In this document: in pieces, positions 22,361-29,423 of the stretch | How the letters are laid out: each line of letters begins with the position of its first letter | Numbering within the stretch: the stretch's first letter is position 1 | Assembly: GCA_918219625.1 (NCBI GenBank) | Contig: CAKJXT010000063.1 | Span: 1-29,429 of the forward strand | DNA from: Bacilli bacterium | GTDB lineage: Bacteria > Bacillota_I > Bacilli_A > RF39 > UBA660 | Reading direction: 5' to 3' | DNA length: 29,429 bases | Made by a program: the position numbers and the translations under genes | Notes under the pieces: generated by a model | What the model was told of the DNA's origin: nothing | Databases searched by the model: none | What the model saw: only the letters and a program-made list of their open reading frames with translations

Positions 22361-23830
22361 TCACTCCCTATGTCCTCCTATTTGCTTATTTCTATCAATA
22401 GTAGTAGCGCCTTCACTTAAATTCATAGCCTTTAAAATAGAATTCTTACCATACTTCTTCTTAATATCTAACATGACATGTTGTAACTTATTTTCATTTT
22501 CTTCTAAAACTCTATCATTCTTAGAATTAATCTCTTCATAATTAGAAAAAATATCTAACTGTTCATGATGTTCTAAATCTTTAACAGAATCATAACTAAC
22601 AATATTATTAACTCCTATATTAATCCTTTTAACTAATAATTTCTTATTAACAATCTTATCGTATAACTCTAATACATTCTCGCTCATAATCTTACTAGAG
22701 AAAGTCTTATAAGGGAGTCTAACAGTACCATGAGCACTTTTAGGAACAGTTCTTCCATATCTATCAATAGAATACTCACCATCATATGAAGGAGAAGTTA
22801 TATCATATCCAACAGTTAAAACAATATTATCGCTAACTACATTCTTTTCAACCATTTCTAAAGACAATAAATCAACCATTTCTCTAACAATAAGTCTAGC
22901 CCTAGAAAAATCATAAGGACAGTGTAAAACTTGTCCAGAAGTTAAACTATTAGATTGTGGTTTATATTTCTTAATTTCATCAATTGTACAAGATTCATAC
23001 CCCCAAGCATGATCAATTAACAACTCCGCATTAACGCCAAATAACTTATATAATAAATTAACATTATTAATAGAACACCTACAAATATCTCCCATAGTAT
23101 ACATATTATGATCATTTAATTTCTTAGAATAACCATTACCAACTCTCCAAAAATCAGTTAAAGGTTTATGATTCCATAATAATTCTCTATATTTTCTTTC
23201 ATCCAAAAAAGCAATTCTAACACCATTTTTATCAACATCAACATGTTTAGCTACTATATCCATAGAAATCTTAGCTAAATATAAATTAGTACCAACACCT
23301 GCTGTAGCTGTAATTCCAGTAGTACTAAGAACATCTAATAAAATCTTAGTAACAAACTCACGAGGACTCATATTATTATATTTTAAATAATTAGTAATAT
23401 CACAAAACACTTCATCAATTGAATAAACATAAATATCATCAGGTGATAAATACTTAAGATAGACATTATAAACAGAAGTACTGTATTTCATATATAAACC
23501 CATTCTAGGAGTCGCAACTATATAATCAAGTTCTAACTTTTTATTATTTTTTAATTCTATATCACTATAAGACTTACCAACAAATTTATAAGCATGTTTC
23601 TTTCTTTCATAATTAATTTCACGAACCTTTTGTATAACCTCAAATAACCTAGCTCTACCAGGAATACCATATTGTTTTAAAGAAGGACTTACAGCTAAAC
23701 AAATAGTCTTTTCAGTCCTCTCTTTATCCGCAACAACTAAATTAGTAGTAATAGGATCAAGTCCCCTTTCCATGCATTCAACAGAAGCATAAAAACTCTT
23801 TAAATCAATGCAACAATAAACTCTACTCAT
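22361..23830 (-). CDS. Y-family translesion DNA polymerase (UvrX/YqjW/UmuC type)
   Basis: 489 residues. It copies damaged templates, at the price of mutations. The catalytic metal residues are D9 (CIDLKSFYASVEC, steric gate Y14) and D139/E140 (SIDEVFCD). TAGVGTNLYLAKI opens the thumb region. A QLDIF clamp-binding motif (424–428) should dock on the DnaN sliding clamp. The C-terminal tail KKYGKNSILKAMNL and TTIDRNKQIGGHRE is the Gram-positive UvrX hallmark and separates it from the shorter DinB. GGTGGT precedes the ATG. First gene of an operon with YolD and a helical-repeat protein. The promoter TTGAAT-17-TATAAT has an inverted repeat in its spacer. Confidence 0.94.
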   Translation of the reverse strand: MSRVYCCIDLKSFYASVECMERGLDPITTNLVVADKERTEKTICLAVSPSLKQYGIPGRARLFEVIQKVREINYERKKHAYKFVGKSYSDIELKNNKKLELDYIVATPRMGLYMKYSTSVYNVYLKYLSPDDIYVYSIDEVFCDITNYLKYNNMSPREFVTKILLDVLSTTGITATAGVGTNLYLAKISMDIVAKHVDVDKNGVRIAFLDERKYRELLWNHKPLTDFWRVGNGYSKKLNDHNMYTMGDICRCSINNVNLLYKLFGVNAELLIDHAWGYESCTIDEIKKYKPQSNSLTSGQVLHCPYDFSRARLIVREMVDLLSLEMVEKNVVSDNIVLTVGYDITSPSYDGEYSIDRYGRTVPKSAHGTVRLPYKTFSSKIMSENVLELYDKIVNKKLLVKRINIGVNNIVSYDSVKDLEHHEQLDIFSNYEEINSKNDRVLEENENKLQHVMLDIKKKYGKNSILKAMNLSEGATTIDRNKQIGGHRE

Positions 23831-23850
23831 ATTACCACCACACTATATAA

Positions 23851-23879
23851 ATTATATCAAACAAATGTATGTTATTCAA
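23851..23879 (-). promoter_or_regulatory. Promoter of the UvrX-type/YolD operon with operator-like inverted repeat
   Basis: Minus strand TTGAAT (23879→23874), 17-nt spacer, TATAAT (23856→23851). The imperfect inverted repeat AACATACATTTGTT (23873→23860) fills most of the spacer, where a repressor would block polymerase. The half-sites AACA/TGTT are six bases apart, which is not the Gram-positive LexA box (GAAC-4-GTTC). Confidence 0.72.
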
Positions 23880-23880
23880 G

Positions 23881-23905
23881 AAAAAAGCAGATAAATAATC
23901 TACTT
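23881..23905 (-). terminator. Terminator of the DUF1848 gene
   Basis: Minus-strand AAGTAGAT/ATCTGCTT stem (one U·G pair) with a 5-nt loop and a T-run, including the stop codon. It separates DUF1848 from the polymerase operon. Confidence 0.8.
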
Positions 23906-24781
23906 AACTCTTTCTTTAATAATATCATCACTAGATAATTCACCAATTAATAAACTACTATTAGGATTATGCAAAGAATAATTATGATTAACCTTTCCTT
24001 CATCAAAATTCGCATAACAATACTTGCAAAAATGTCTGCAACTATTATATACACCAATATCAACCATACTAACACAACCACAATCTCTTTCTTTCCACTT
24101 CTTAAAATCGGTCTTATGAGTTAATTTATAAGCTAAATCAAAAGACATACACTCTCCCTTAATAAAACCATATTCTACTAGATTATTTTCCTCACAACAA
24201 GTCTGAACAGTGATTCCATTATTAGAAGCACTACGACTAAAATTAATACCAATCTCTCTATAATCAGAATCACTTAATTCCTTATAATTTAAACAATCCT
24301 TATTATTTCTAACATTCTTATAATCATCAATAAAAGAAACAATAATATGCTTAACATAACCATTTAATAACTTACACATATTATCAAATGCTTTAATATG
24401 ATAATCTATACTATACTTATCATTAATAAATATTGGATCATACCTAATATATATATTATCACTGCCTATAATAGAAGAAATCTTTTTAATAGCCTCTATA
24501 ACTAACCCTTTAGGAGGAACATTAGGCTCAATATCTTTCTTATAAGGAGTTAAAGTAACATGAAAAATAATAGGCTTATCAATTTCACTTAAATACTTAA
24601 CAATAGGAATAGGATTCTTAGTACAAAATAAAATTAAATCAACATTAGAAAAATAAATTCTACTAACACTTTTCTTATAAAAAGGATTCCTAACATCAAC
24701 AAAACCTTCCCTATATCTATTCATAAACCATTCACTATAAAAAGCAACAATATCAGTTCTTCCGCTAACATTTAAAATCAT
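23900..24781 (-). CDS. DUF1848 family protein (cysteine-rich, Fe–S candidate)
   Basis: 293 residues. The opening NVSGRTDIVAFYSEWFMNRYREG is typical of DUF1848. The family's C-terminal cysteine cluster is complete: CGC, then DIGVYNSCRHFCKYCYAN, a spacing like a radical SAM CxxxCxxC but at the far end of the chain. A central CC pair (QTCCEENN) and KGECMS add more cysteines. The central region is barrel-like (LILFCTKNPIP…, FHVTLTPYKKDIEPN, IYIRYDPIF). The biochemical activity is not established. ATG at 24781 is chosen for GGGTG five bases upstream. In this window it sits just upstream of the translesion polymerase operon but has its own terminator. Confidence 0.87.
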   Translation of the reverse strand: MILNVSGRTDIVAFYSEWFMNRYREGFVDVRNPFYKKSVSRIYFSNVDLILFCTKNPIPIVKYLSEIDKPIIFHVTLTPYKKDIEPNVPPKGLVIEAIKKISSIIGSDNIYIRYDPIFINDKYSIDYHIKAFDNMCKLLNGYVKHIIVSFIDDYKNVRNNKDCLNYKELSDSDYREIGINFSRSASNNGITVQTCCEENNLVEYGFIKGECMSFDLAYKLTHKTDFKKWKERDCGCVSMVDIGVYNSCRHFCKYCYANFDEGKVNHNYSLHNPNSSLLIGELSSDDIIKERVK

Positions 24782-24806
24782 ACTAACACCCAATATAATA
24801 ATAACA

Positions 24807-24835
24807 TAAAAAAATAGTTATAAAAATAACTATTT
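24807..24835 (-). terminator. Terminator of the small 76-aa gene
   Basis: AAATAGTTA/TAACTATTT stem (24812–24820, 24827–24835) with a 6-nt loop and a T7 run on the minus strand, next to the stop codon. Confidence 0.85.
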
Positions 24836-25064
24836 AATGTGGATAATAACTAGTATTTATCTGTTTTCTGAGTTTTTTAGGAAGATTACAAGCACTTAAA
24901 TCAGGAATCATTTGGTCTTCATCGGTTAGTGGAAACCTTTTATGTTTCACTAATTCTCTTTTTTTATCATAATCGCGACCATAAAGATTATACCTTGTAG
25001 AAAACTCAGTTAAATCCTTCTCCACTTTTTTAGCAATCTCTGCTGGAATCTCAACCTTTTCCAT
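24834..25064 (-). CDS. Small charged protein of unknown function (76 aa)
   Basis: 76 residues beginning MEKVEIPAEIAKKVEKDLTE, then a basic Tyr/Arg/Lys stretch (RYNLYGRDYDKKRELVKHKR) and a C-terminus DLSACNLPKKLRKQINTSYYPH. There is no membrane span. GAGGGG six bases before the ATG and an extended -10 promoter (TGC-TATAAT) 22 bases upstream select this start over an upstream frame. It is not recognised. It is monocistronic and divergent from the tRNA-Glu gene. Confidence 0.75.
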   Translation of the reverse strand: MEKVEIPAEIAKKVEKDLTEFSTRYNLYGRDYDKKRELVKHKRFPLTDEDQMIPDLSACNLPKKLRKQINTSYYPH

Positions 25065-25086
25065 AATATCCCCTCGTTTTCCATAT

Positions 25087-25095
25087 ATTATAGCA
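25087..25095 (-). promoter_or_regulatory. Extended -10 promoter of the 76-aa gene
   Basis: Minus strand TGC-TATAAT (the -10 is 25092→25087). No clear -35. Confidence 0.62.
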
Positions 25096-25131
25096 CATAT
25101 CTTCAAAATAAAATAATTTTGAAAAAAATAA

Positions 25132-25160
25132 TTGTATAAATAAAACAATTATGATAAAAT
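25132..25160 (+). promoter_or_regulatory. Promoter of tRNA-Glu
   Basis: TTGTAT (25132–25137), 17-nt spacer, TGA-TAAAAT (-10 at 25155–25160). The start would be about 12 nt upstream of the mature tRNA. Confidence 0.75.
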
Positions 25161-25178
25161 GAATATGTTATTTAAATT

Positions 25179-25255
25179 GGTCTGTTGGTGAAGTGGTTTA
25201 ACACACTGCCCTCTCAAGGCAGCATACACGGGTCCGAATCCCGTACAGACTACCA
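25179..25255 (+). tRNA. tRNA-Glu (anticodon CUC), encoded CCA
   Basis: 77 nt with CCA. Acceptor GGTCTGT/ACAGACT with a G1·U72 wobble, D-stem GTG/CAC, anticodon stem CTGCC/GGCAG with loop CTCTCAA (anticodon CUC, reads GAG), T-stem ACGGG/CCCGT. The T-loop reads TCCGAAT, so the nearly universal U55 is C. The terminator follows at once. It looks like an intact cloverleaf, but the C34 isoacceptor and the C55 are both unusual for a GC-poor Firmicute. Confidence 0.93.
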
Positions 25256-25266
25256 TATAGAAAACA

Positions 25267-25293
25267 AACTTGGACAGTTGTTCAAGTTTTTAT
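25267..25293 (+). terminator. Terminator of tRNA-Glu
   Basis: AACTTGGAC/GTTCAAGTT stem (25267–25275, 25280–25288; one G·U) with a 4-nt loop, then TTTATTT. Confidence 0.8.
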
Positions 25294-25324
25294 TTACGCT
25301 AATTTTTAATTTTAAAACAAAAAA

Positions 25325-26173
25325 TTACTTTATTCCGGTTTTTTTTAATAAATCCATTGTTTTCTGTTCTTCTGAAAAATTCATTTTTAATTCATCAATA
25401 TCAAATGGTAAAACATGTTCATTAATATATTTTATTAAAGTTATATTTTCTCTTAGCAACTCTATATTTTCTACTATTTTTTTTCTTAAATTAACATTTT
25501 CTATATCATCTACATGAAGTATAATATTTTCAATATTGCCATAATTATTAATTAAGAAAGCAGCAGTTTTCGGACCAATACCATTTACACCTTTAATATT
25601 ATCGCTCGCATCGCCAATCAACGCCTTATAATCTGCAAAATACTTTGGTTCTATATTAAACTTACACTTTACAAATTCAGCATCAATGATTTGGCTATTT
25701 TTTCCTCTATACCTAAAAACCTTAACGCGATCATTTATTAAACTATAAAAATCAGTATCAAAAGAACTAATAACAATATCATATTCATTCATATACCTAA
25801 AACAATAACTTGCTATTATATCATCTGTTTCTACCTCTTCAACCTCAGTATGTTTAATATTAAGTTCATCCAAAATTTTATAAATATTTTCTAATTGACT
25901 AAATGGGTTTTCATCAAATGGGACATTATTATAATCAATCCTATTACCCTTATATTCTTTATTTATACTTTGTCTTTGCATTTCCTGTTCTTTATCAAAA
26001 AGAATAACAATATAATTAGGATTGTTAAATTTTACTATTTTAAGTAATGCACCAACAAATCCAATTACACCATGGATTGAAACATTATGTTGATTATAAA
26101 TTTTATTAGGCATACCATAAAACATTTGAAACAACAAATTATGTCCATCAATAATTAATAATTTTTCTTTCAT
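25325..26173 (-). CDS. Stand-alone 5'-3' exonuclease (PolI N-terminal/FEN type)
   Basis: 282 residues, i.e. the flap-nuclease domain of DNA polymerase I without a polymerase part. It removes RNA primers or flaps. Metal-binding acidic residues include D9 (LLIIDGHN), ETDD in EVEVETDDII-like context, DTD in SSFDTDFYSL and the GDASDN motif. The H3TH DNA-binding segment is DYKALIGDASDNIKGVNGIGPKTAA. AGAGGT lies eight bases before the ATG. It is 28 nt downstream of the OGG1-like gene and probably the last gene of that operon. It converges on tRNA-Glu; no strong terminator is visible behind it. A full-length polA may exist elsewhere. Confidence 0.92.
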   Translation of the reverse strand: MKEKLLIIDGHNLLFQMFYGMPNKIYNQHNVSIHGVIGFVGALLKIVKFNNPNYIVILFDKEQEMQRQSINKEYKGNRIDYNNVPFDENPFSQLENIYKILDELNIKHTEVEEVETDDIIASYCFRYMNEYDIVISSFDTDFYSLINDRVKVFRYRGKNSQIIDAEFVKCKFNIEPKYFADYKALIGDASDNIKGVNGIGPKTAAFLINNYGNIENIILHVDDIENVNLRKKIVENIELLRENITLIKYINEHVLPFDIDELKMNFSEEQKTMDLLKKTGIK

Positions 26174-26201
26174 TTTAAATACCTCTTAAAGTATAGAATG
26201 C

Positions 26202-27029
26202 CTATTTTACATTCCTACTATAATGATAAATATATTGAATAAATAAACCGCAATTACTAGAATACTTATCTAACATAAACTTTCTAATATCAGACACTTT
26301 ATCAAAATTATATTTATCTTTCATATATTTTTTTACCCATGTATCAATAGGAAAAACATCAAATCTATGATATCCAAATAATAATATACAACTAGCTACT
26401 TTCTCCCCTATTCCTTTATAATTCATTAAATACTTTAATGCATCATCACTATTCATATTATTAATACTATCTAAATCAATTAAACCATTATAAACACTTT
26501 GTACAAACTCATATAAATATCTATCTCTAAAACCAGTTTTACACTCTCTAAAATCAGTTATACTTGCTTTAACTAATTTATCAACACTAGGAAATAAATA
26601 ATACTCTTTATCTCTAAAAATAACCTTTTCACCAAACATACGAGAAATATTATCTAAACCCATTTTAATTCTAGGAACTCTATTATTTGCAGATAATATA
26701 TAACTCATACAAACTTCAAACTTAGGTTCATTAATCATTTTAAAACCAATACAAGAGTCAATTATTACTTTATCATTACTATCTATTAAAAGAAATTCAT
26801 TATTAATACTATCATAATCAAAATCTAAATCAAAATAATCTCTAATAACTTTATCAATATTATCCATATTATTAGAATCAATAATTAATTTATTACCATC
26901 TAATTTTAAATTAACAACTCTATCAGTAAGAACAACAGTATAAGAATTATCATCCTCTACATCAAATCTAAATATTTGGCCACAAGTAACAGTATCATGT
27001 AAATTAAAATTATTAACTTCAATTATCAT
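26202..27029 (-). CDS. OGG1-type 8-oxoguanine DNA glycosylase/AP lyase
   Basis: 275 residues. It should excise 8-oxoguanine from DNA and nick the abasic strand. The N-terminal domain (FNLHDTVTCGQIFRF) is the OGG1-N fold. The helix-hairpin-helix and catalytic segment read LMNYKGIGEKVASCILLFGYH with Lys210 (Schiff-base residue) and C214. The invariant Asp is D229 in FPIDTWV. The first base of its ATG overlaps rdgB as ATGA, so translation is coupled to rdgB. The length is normal for bacterial OGG1-like (DUF4130-free) enzymes. It is separate from MutM/Fpg, which would have a different fold. Confidence 0.9.
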   Translation of the reverse strand: MIIEVNNFNLHDTVTCGQIFRFDVEDDNSYTVVLTDRVVNLKLDGNKLIIDSNNMDNIDKVIRDYFDLDFDYDSINNEFLLIDSNDKVIIDSCIGFKMINEPKFEVCMSYILSANNRVPRIKMGLDNISRMFGEKVIFRDKEYYLFPSVDKLVKASITDFRECKTGFRDRYLYEFVQSVYNGLIDLDSINNMNSDDALKYLMNYKGIGEKVASCILLFGYHRFDVFPIDTWVKKYMKDKYNFDKVSDIRKFMLDKYSSNCGLFIQYIYHYSRNVK

Positions 27030-27601
27030 AAATCTTTAACCATCTCTTCTATAGCTCTACCTCTATGAGAAACACTGTTCTTCTCCTCATCAGAACACTC
27101 TCCAAAAGTCTTACCTAAATCAGTAGAATAAAATACACAATCATATCCAAAAGAAGTATCACCAATTTCTTCATTAGTAATAGAACCATTAGTTTTACCA
27201 GTATAATAACTTACTTCACCATTCTTAATTAAAGCAATAACACACATAAAATAAGCAGACCTATCAAGTCCCTCTAACTTAGATAATAACTTACTACGAT
27301 TAGCAGCGTCATCACCATGAACACCACTATAACTAGCACTAAAAATACCAGGTTCTCCATTTAATGAATTAACACATAACCCGCTATCTTCAGATATAAC
27401 AATATAATCAAGACCTTTATTAACTAAAAAATCATAAACAGTCTTAGCCTTAATTAAAGCATTCTCATAAAAATCCTTACCATCTTCAACAATATCTTCA
27501 TTAAAACCAACATCATTTAAAGTAAGAATATTATAATTTTTAATTATTTTTTTATACTCACTTATTTTATGTTTATTATTAGAAGCAAACACTATATCCA
27601 T
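27026..27601 (-). CDS. rdgB: XTP/dITP diphosphatase (RdgB/HAM1)
   Basis: 191 residues. It hydrolyses deaminated purine nucleotides (dITP, XTP) and keeps them out of DNA. The family motifs are visible: FASNNKHKISEYK at the N-terminus, ISEDSGLCVN (metal-binding), GEPGIFSASYSG, and the C-terminal SHRGRAIEEM. GGTGA lies five bases before the ATG at 27601; an 8-codon longer frame has no site. A TATAAT is 15 nt upstream (27622→27617), right after the gltX terminator. It heads an operon with the OGG1-type glycosylase (overlapping ATGA) and the exonuclease. Confidence 0.95.
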   Translation of the reverse strand: MDIVFASNNKHKISEYKKIIKNYNILTLNDVGFNEDIVEDGKDFYENALIKAKTVYDFLVNKGLDYIVISEDSGLCVNSLNGEPGIFSASYSGVHGDDAANRSKLLSKLEGLDRSAYFMCVIALIKNGEVSYYTGKTNGSITNEEIGDTSFGYDCVFYSTDLGKTFGECSDEEKNSVSHRGRAIEEMVKDL

Positions 27602-27616
27602 AAAATCACCAAATTT

Positions 27617-27622
27617 ATTATA
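27617..27622 (-). promoter_or_regulatory. -10 box of the rdgB operon
   Basis: Minus strand TATAAT, 15 nt before the rdgB ATG. The -35 region overlaps the gltX terminator and is poor. Confidence 0.5.
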
Positions 27623-27651
27623 CAATAAAAAGGGTTTAGAAATAAACCCTT
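27623..27651 (-). terminator. Terminator of gltX
   Basis: AAGGGTTTA/TAAACCCTT stem (27630–27638, 27643–27651) with a GAAA-type loop and a T5 tract on the minus strand. It overlaps the gltX stop codon at 27650. Confidence 0.87.
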
Positions 27652-29305
27652 AATATAATTTACTAAATCTTTTTATAATTCTGTCTTTTCCAATAAGTTT
27701 TAATAACTCATATAAATCAGGAGTCATACTACTTGTAGTAAGTCCCACTCTAATAACTGTAGATACATCAGCTACATTACCTTTATAGTTATCAGGATTT
27801 TCTTTGTAAGCCTTCATATCAGAAGCATATCCAAGTTCATCACATAAAGCCTTAACCTTATTAAACCATGTATCTTTATCATCAGTCTCATCATAATACT
27901 TATCAATATAAGTACTTAAAATATTCTTAATTTCTTCTTTATCAGTAATATTCTTAAAATCATACTCTAACTCTCTAGAATCAAAACATTCATCAAACAT
28001 ATACCAAATACCACCATAAACATCACTATACTTAGCAAAATCCTTACGAGGTTTCTTTTGTTCTCTTTCAATATTTAAAATACTAGTAGTATAATCTTTA
28101 TATTTAGAAATTAAATCATAAAAATCTTTATCATATGTTTTAGCCCAATTCAAAACTCTATCATATAAATCAGTTGCCTTTAATCTACTCAAATAATTCT
28201 TACAAATATTAGTAAGTTTATCCATATCATATATAGCGCCACCAGAAGCTCCTGCCTTCTTAAAATCAAATTTAAAATCTTCAATCTTACCAGTAGGATT
28301 AGCGTCCAACCAAGCCTCAAAATTAGAATTAGCGATAGTAGCTAAATATAATCTAACAGCCTCAACTGGAATACCCTGCTCTAAATAATAAACAAGCCCA
28401 GCTTCAGGATCCTTACGTTTAGATAACTTTCTCTTATTACCATTATCATTCTTAATTAAAGGAGCTATATGAGCATATTTAACATGCTTAAAACCTAAAA
28501 CATCAAATATTTGTAAATGCTTAGGCATAGAAGCTAACCATTCATCACCTCTAATAACATGAGTTGTATGCATTAAATGATCATCAATAGCGTGAGCAAA
28601 ATGATATGTAGGAAGTCCATCTTTTTTAATAATAACCTCATCAATATCATTCTCAGGCATCTCAATCTTACCCTTAATTAAATCTTCAACAATTATATTT
28701 TTAAAAAAATCTCCAGGTGATTTCATACGAATAACATACTTTTCACCATTTTGAATCCTTTTAATTGCGTCTTCACGAGTTATATGTCTATCCTTAGCCC
28801 ATCTTCCATAATATCCAAGTCTTTGTTTAGTCTCTTCTTGGAAAGTTCTAATCTCATCCAACTCTTCCTTAGAAGCAAAAGATGGATAAGCCTTATCTTC
28901 TTCAATTAACTTTCTAGCATAAGCTTGATAGATATCTTTTCTAAGACTTTGAACATAAGGTCCGTACGTTCCCTTCTCCTCAGTTTCACTAACAACACCT
29001 TCATCAAAAGAAATACCAAACTCTTTAACAATATCTAATATTTTAGAAATACCATTTTCTACAGTTCTTTCAGTATCAGTATCTTCAATTCTTATAAAGA
29101 AAACACCATTAGTTTGTTTCGCAAAGCTTTGGGCCATAAAACATTGAAACATATTACCCATATGAGGAAGTCCAGTAGGACTTGGAGCATATCTAGTAAC
29201 AATTGCTTTATCATCTAAGTCTCTTTCAGGATATAAATTTTCATAATACTCCCAATCATGTTCTACATCTGGAAGTAAAAATTCAGCAAACTCTTTATTA
29301 GTCAT
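27650..29305 (-). CDS. gltX: Glutamyl-tRNA synthetase
   Basis: 551 residues. It charges tRNA-Glu and, if non-discriminating as in many Firmicutes, also misacylates tRNA-Gln for later conversion by GatCAB. The class I signatures are present: RYAPSPTGLPHMGN (the HIGH motif, 48–51) and KRKLSKRKD (KLSKR, 293–297). IRIEDTDTERT and HVIRGDEWLASMPKH are also typical. The protein has a roughly 33-residue extension before the Rossmann core. GGACGTGA precedes the ATG. It lies 24 nt downstream of tRNA-Gln on the same strand without a terminator, so the two are likely one transcript. No T-box or other leader is visible before it. Confidence 0.96.
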   Translation of the reverse strand: MTNKEFAEFLLPDVEHDWEYYENLYPERDLDDKAIVTRYAPSPTGLPHMGNMFQCFMAQSFAKQTNGVFFIRIEDTDTERTVENGISKILDIVKEFGISFDEGVVSETEEKGTYGPYVQSLRKDIYQAYARKLIEEDKAYPSFASKEELDEIRTFQEETKQRLGYYGRWAKDRHITREDAIKRIQNGEKYVIRMKSPGDFFKNIIVEDLIKGKIEMPENDIDEVIIKKDGLPTYHFAHAIDDHLMHTTHVIRGDEWLASMPKHLQIFDVLGFKHVKYAHIAPLIKNDNGNKRKLSKRKDPEAGLVYYLEQGIPVEAVRLYLATIANSNFEAWLDANPTGKIEDFKFDFKKAGASGGAIYDMDKLTNICKNYLSRLKATDLYDRVLNWAKTYDKDFYDLISKYKDYTTSILNIEREQKKPRKDFAKYSDVYGGIWYMFDECFDSRELEYDFKNITDKEEIKNILSTYIDKYYDETDDKDTWFNKVKALCDELGYASDMKAYKENPDNYKGNVADVSTVIRVGLTTSSMTPDLYELLKLIGKDRIIKRFSKLY

Positions 29306-29329
29306 AAAATCACGTCCTTAAAATAAAAA

Positions 29330-29403
29330 TGGCTGCCCCAGTTAGATTCGAACTAACGATCTTGGAGTCAGAGTCCAATGCCTTACCGCTTGGCCATGGG
29401 GCA
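29330..29403 (-). tRNA. tRNA-Gln (anticodon CUG), encoded CCA
   Basis: 74 nt on the minus strand with acceptor TGCCCCA/TGGGGCA (U1–A72 as usual in tRNA-Gln), G73 and CCA, anticodon stem TTGGA/TCCAA with loop CTCTGAC, and a normal TTCGAAT T-loop. It reads CAG. Confidence 0.95.
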
Positions 29404-29414
29404 ATAACAAAATA

Positions 29415-29423
29415 ATTATAACA
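29415..29423 (-). promoter_or_regulatory. Extended -10 promoter of the tRNA-Gln–gltX unit
   Basis: Minus strand TGT-TATAAT (the -10 is 29420→29415), 11 nt before the mature tRNA end. The -35 would lie outside the window. Confidence 0.65.

Noticed and set aside
23857..23880. LexA (SOS) box upstream of the UvrX-type gene
   Set aside because: The palindrome is AACA-6-TGTT; the Gram-positive SOS box is GAAC-4-GTTC. Half-site spacing is wrong, so it is listed only as an unknown operator-like repeat.
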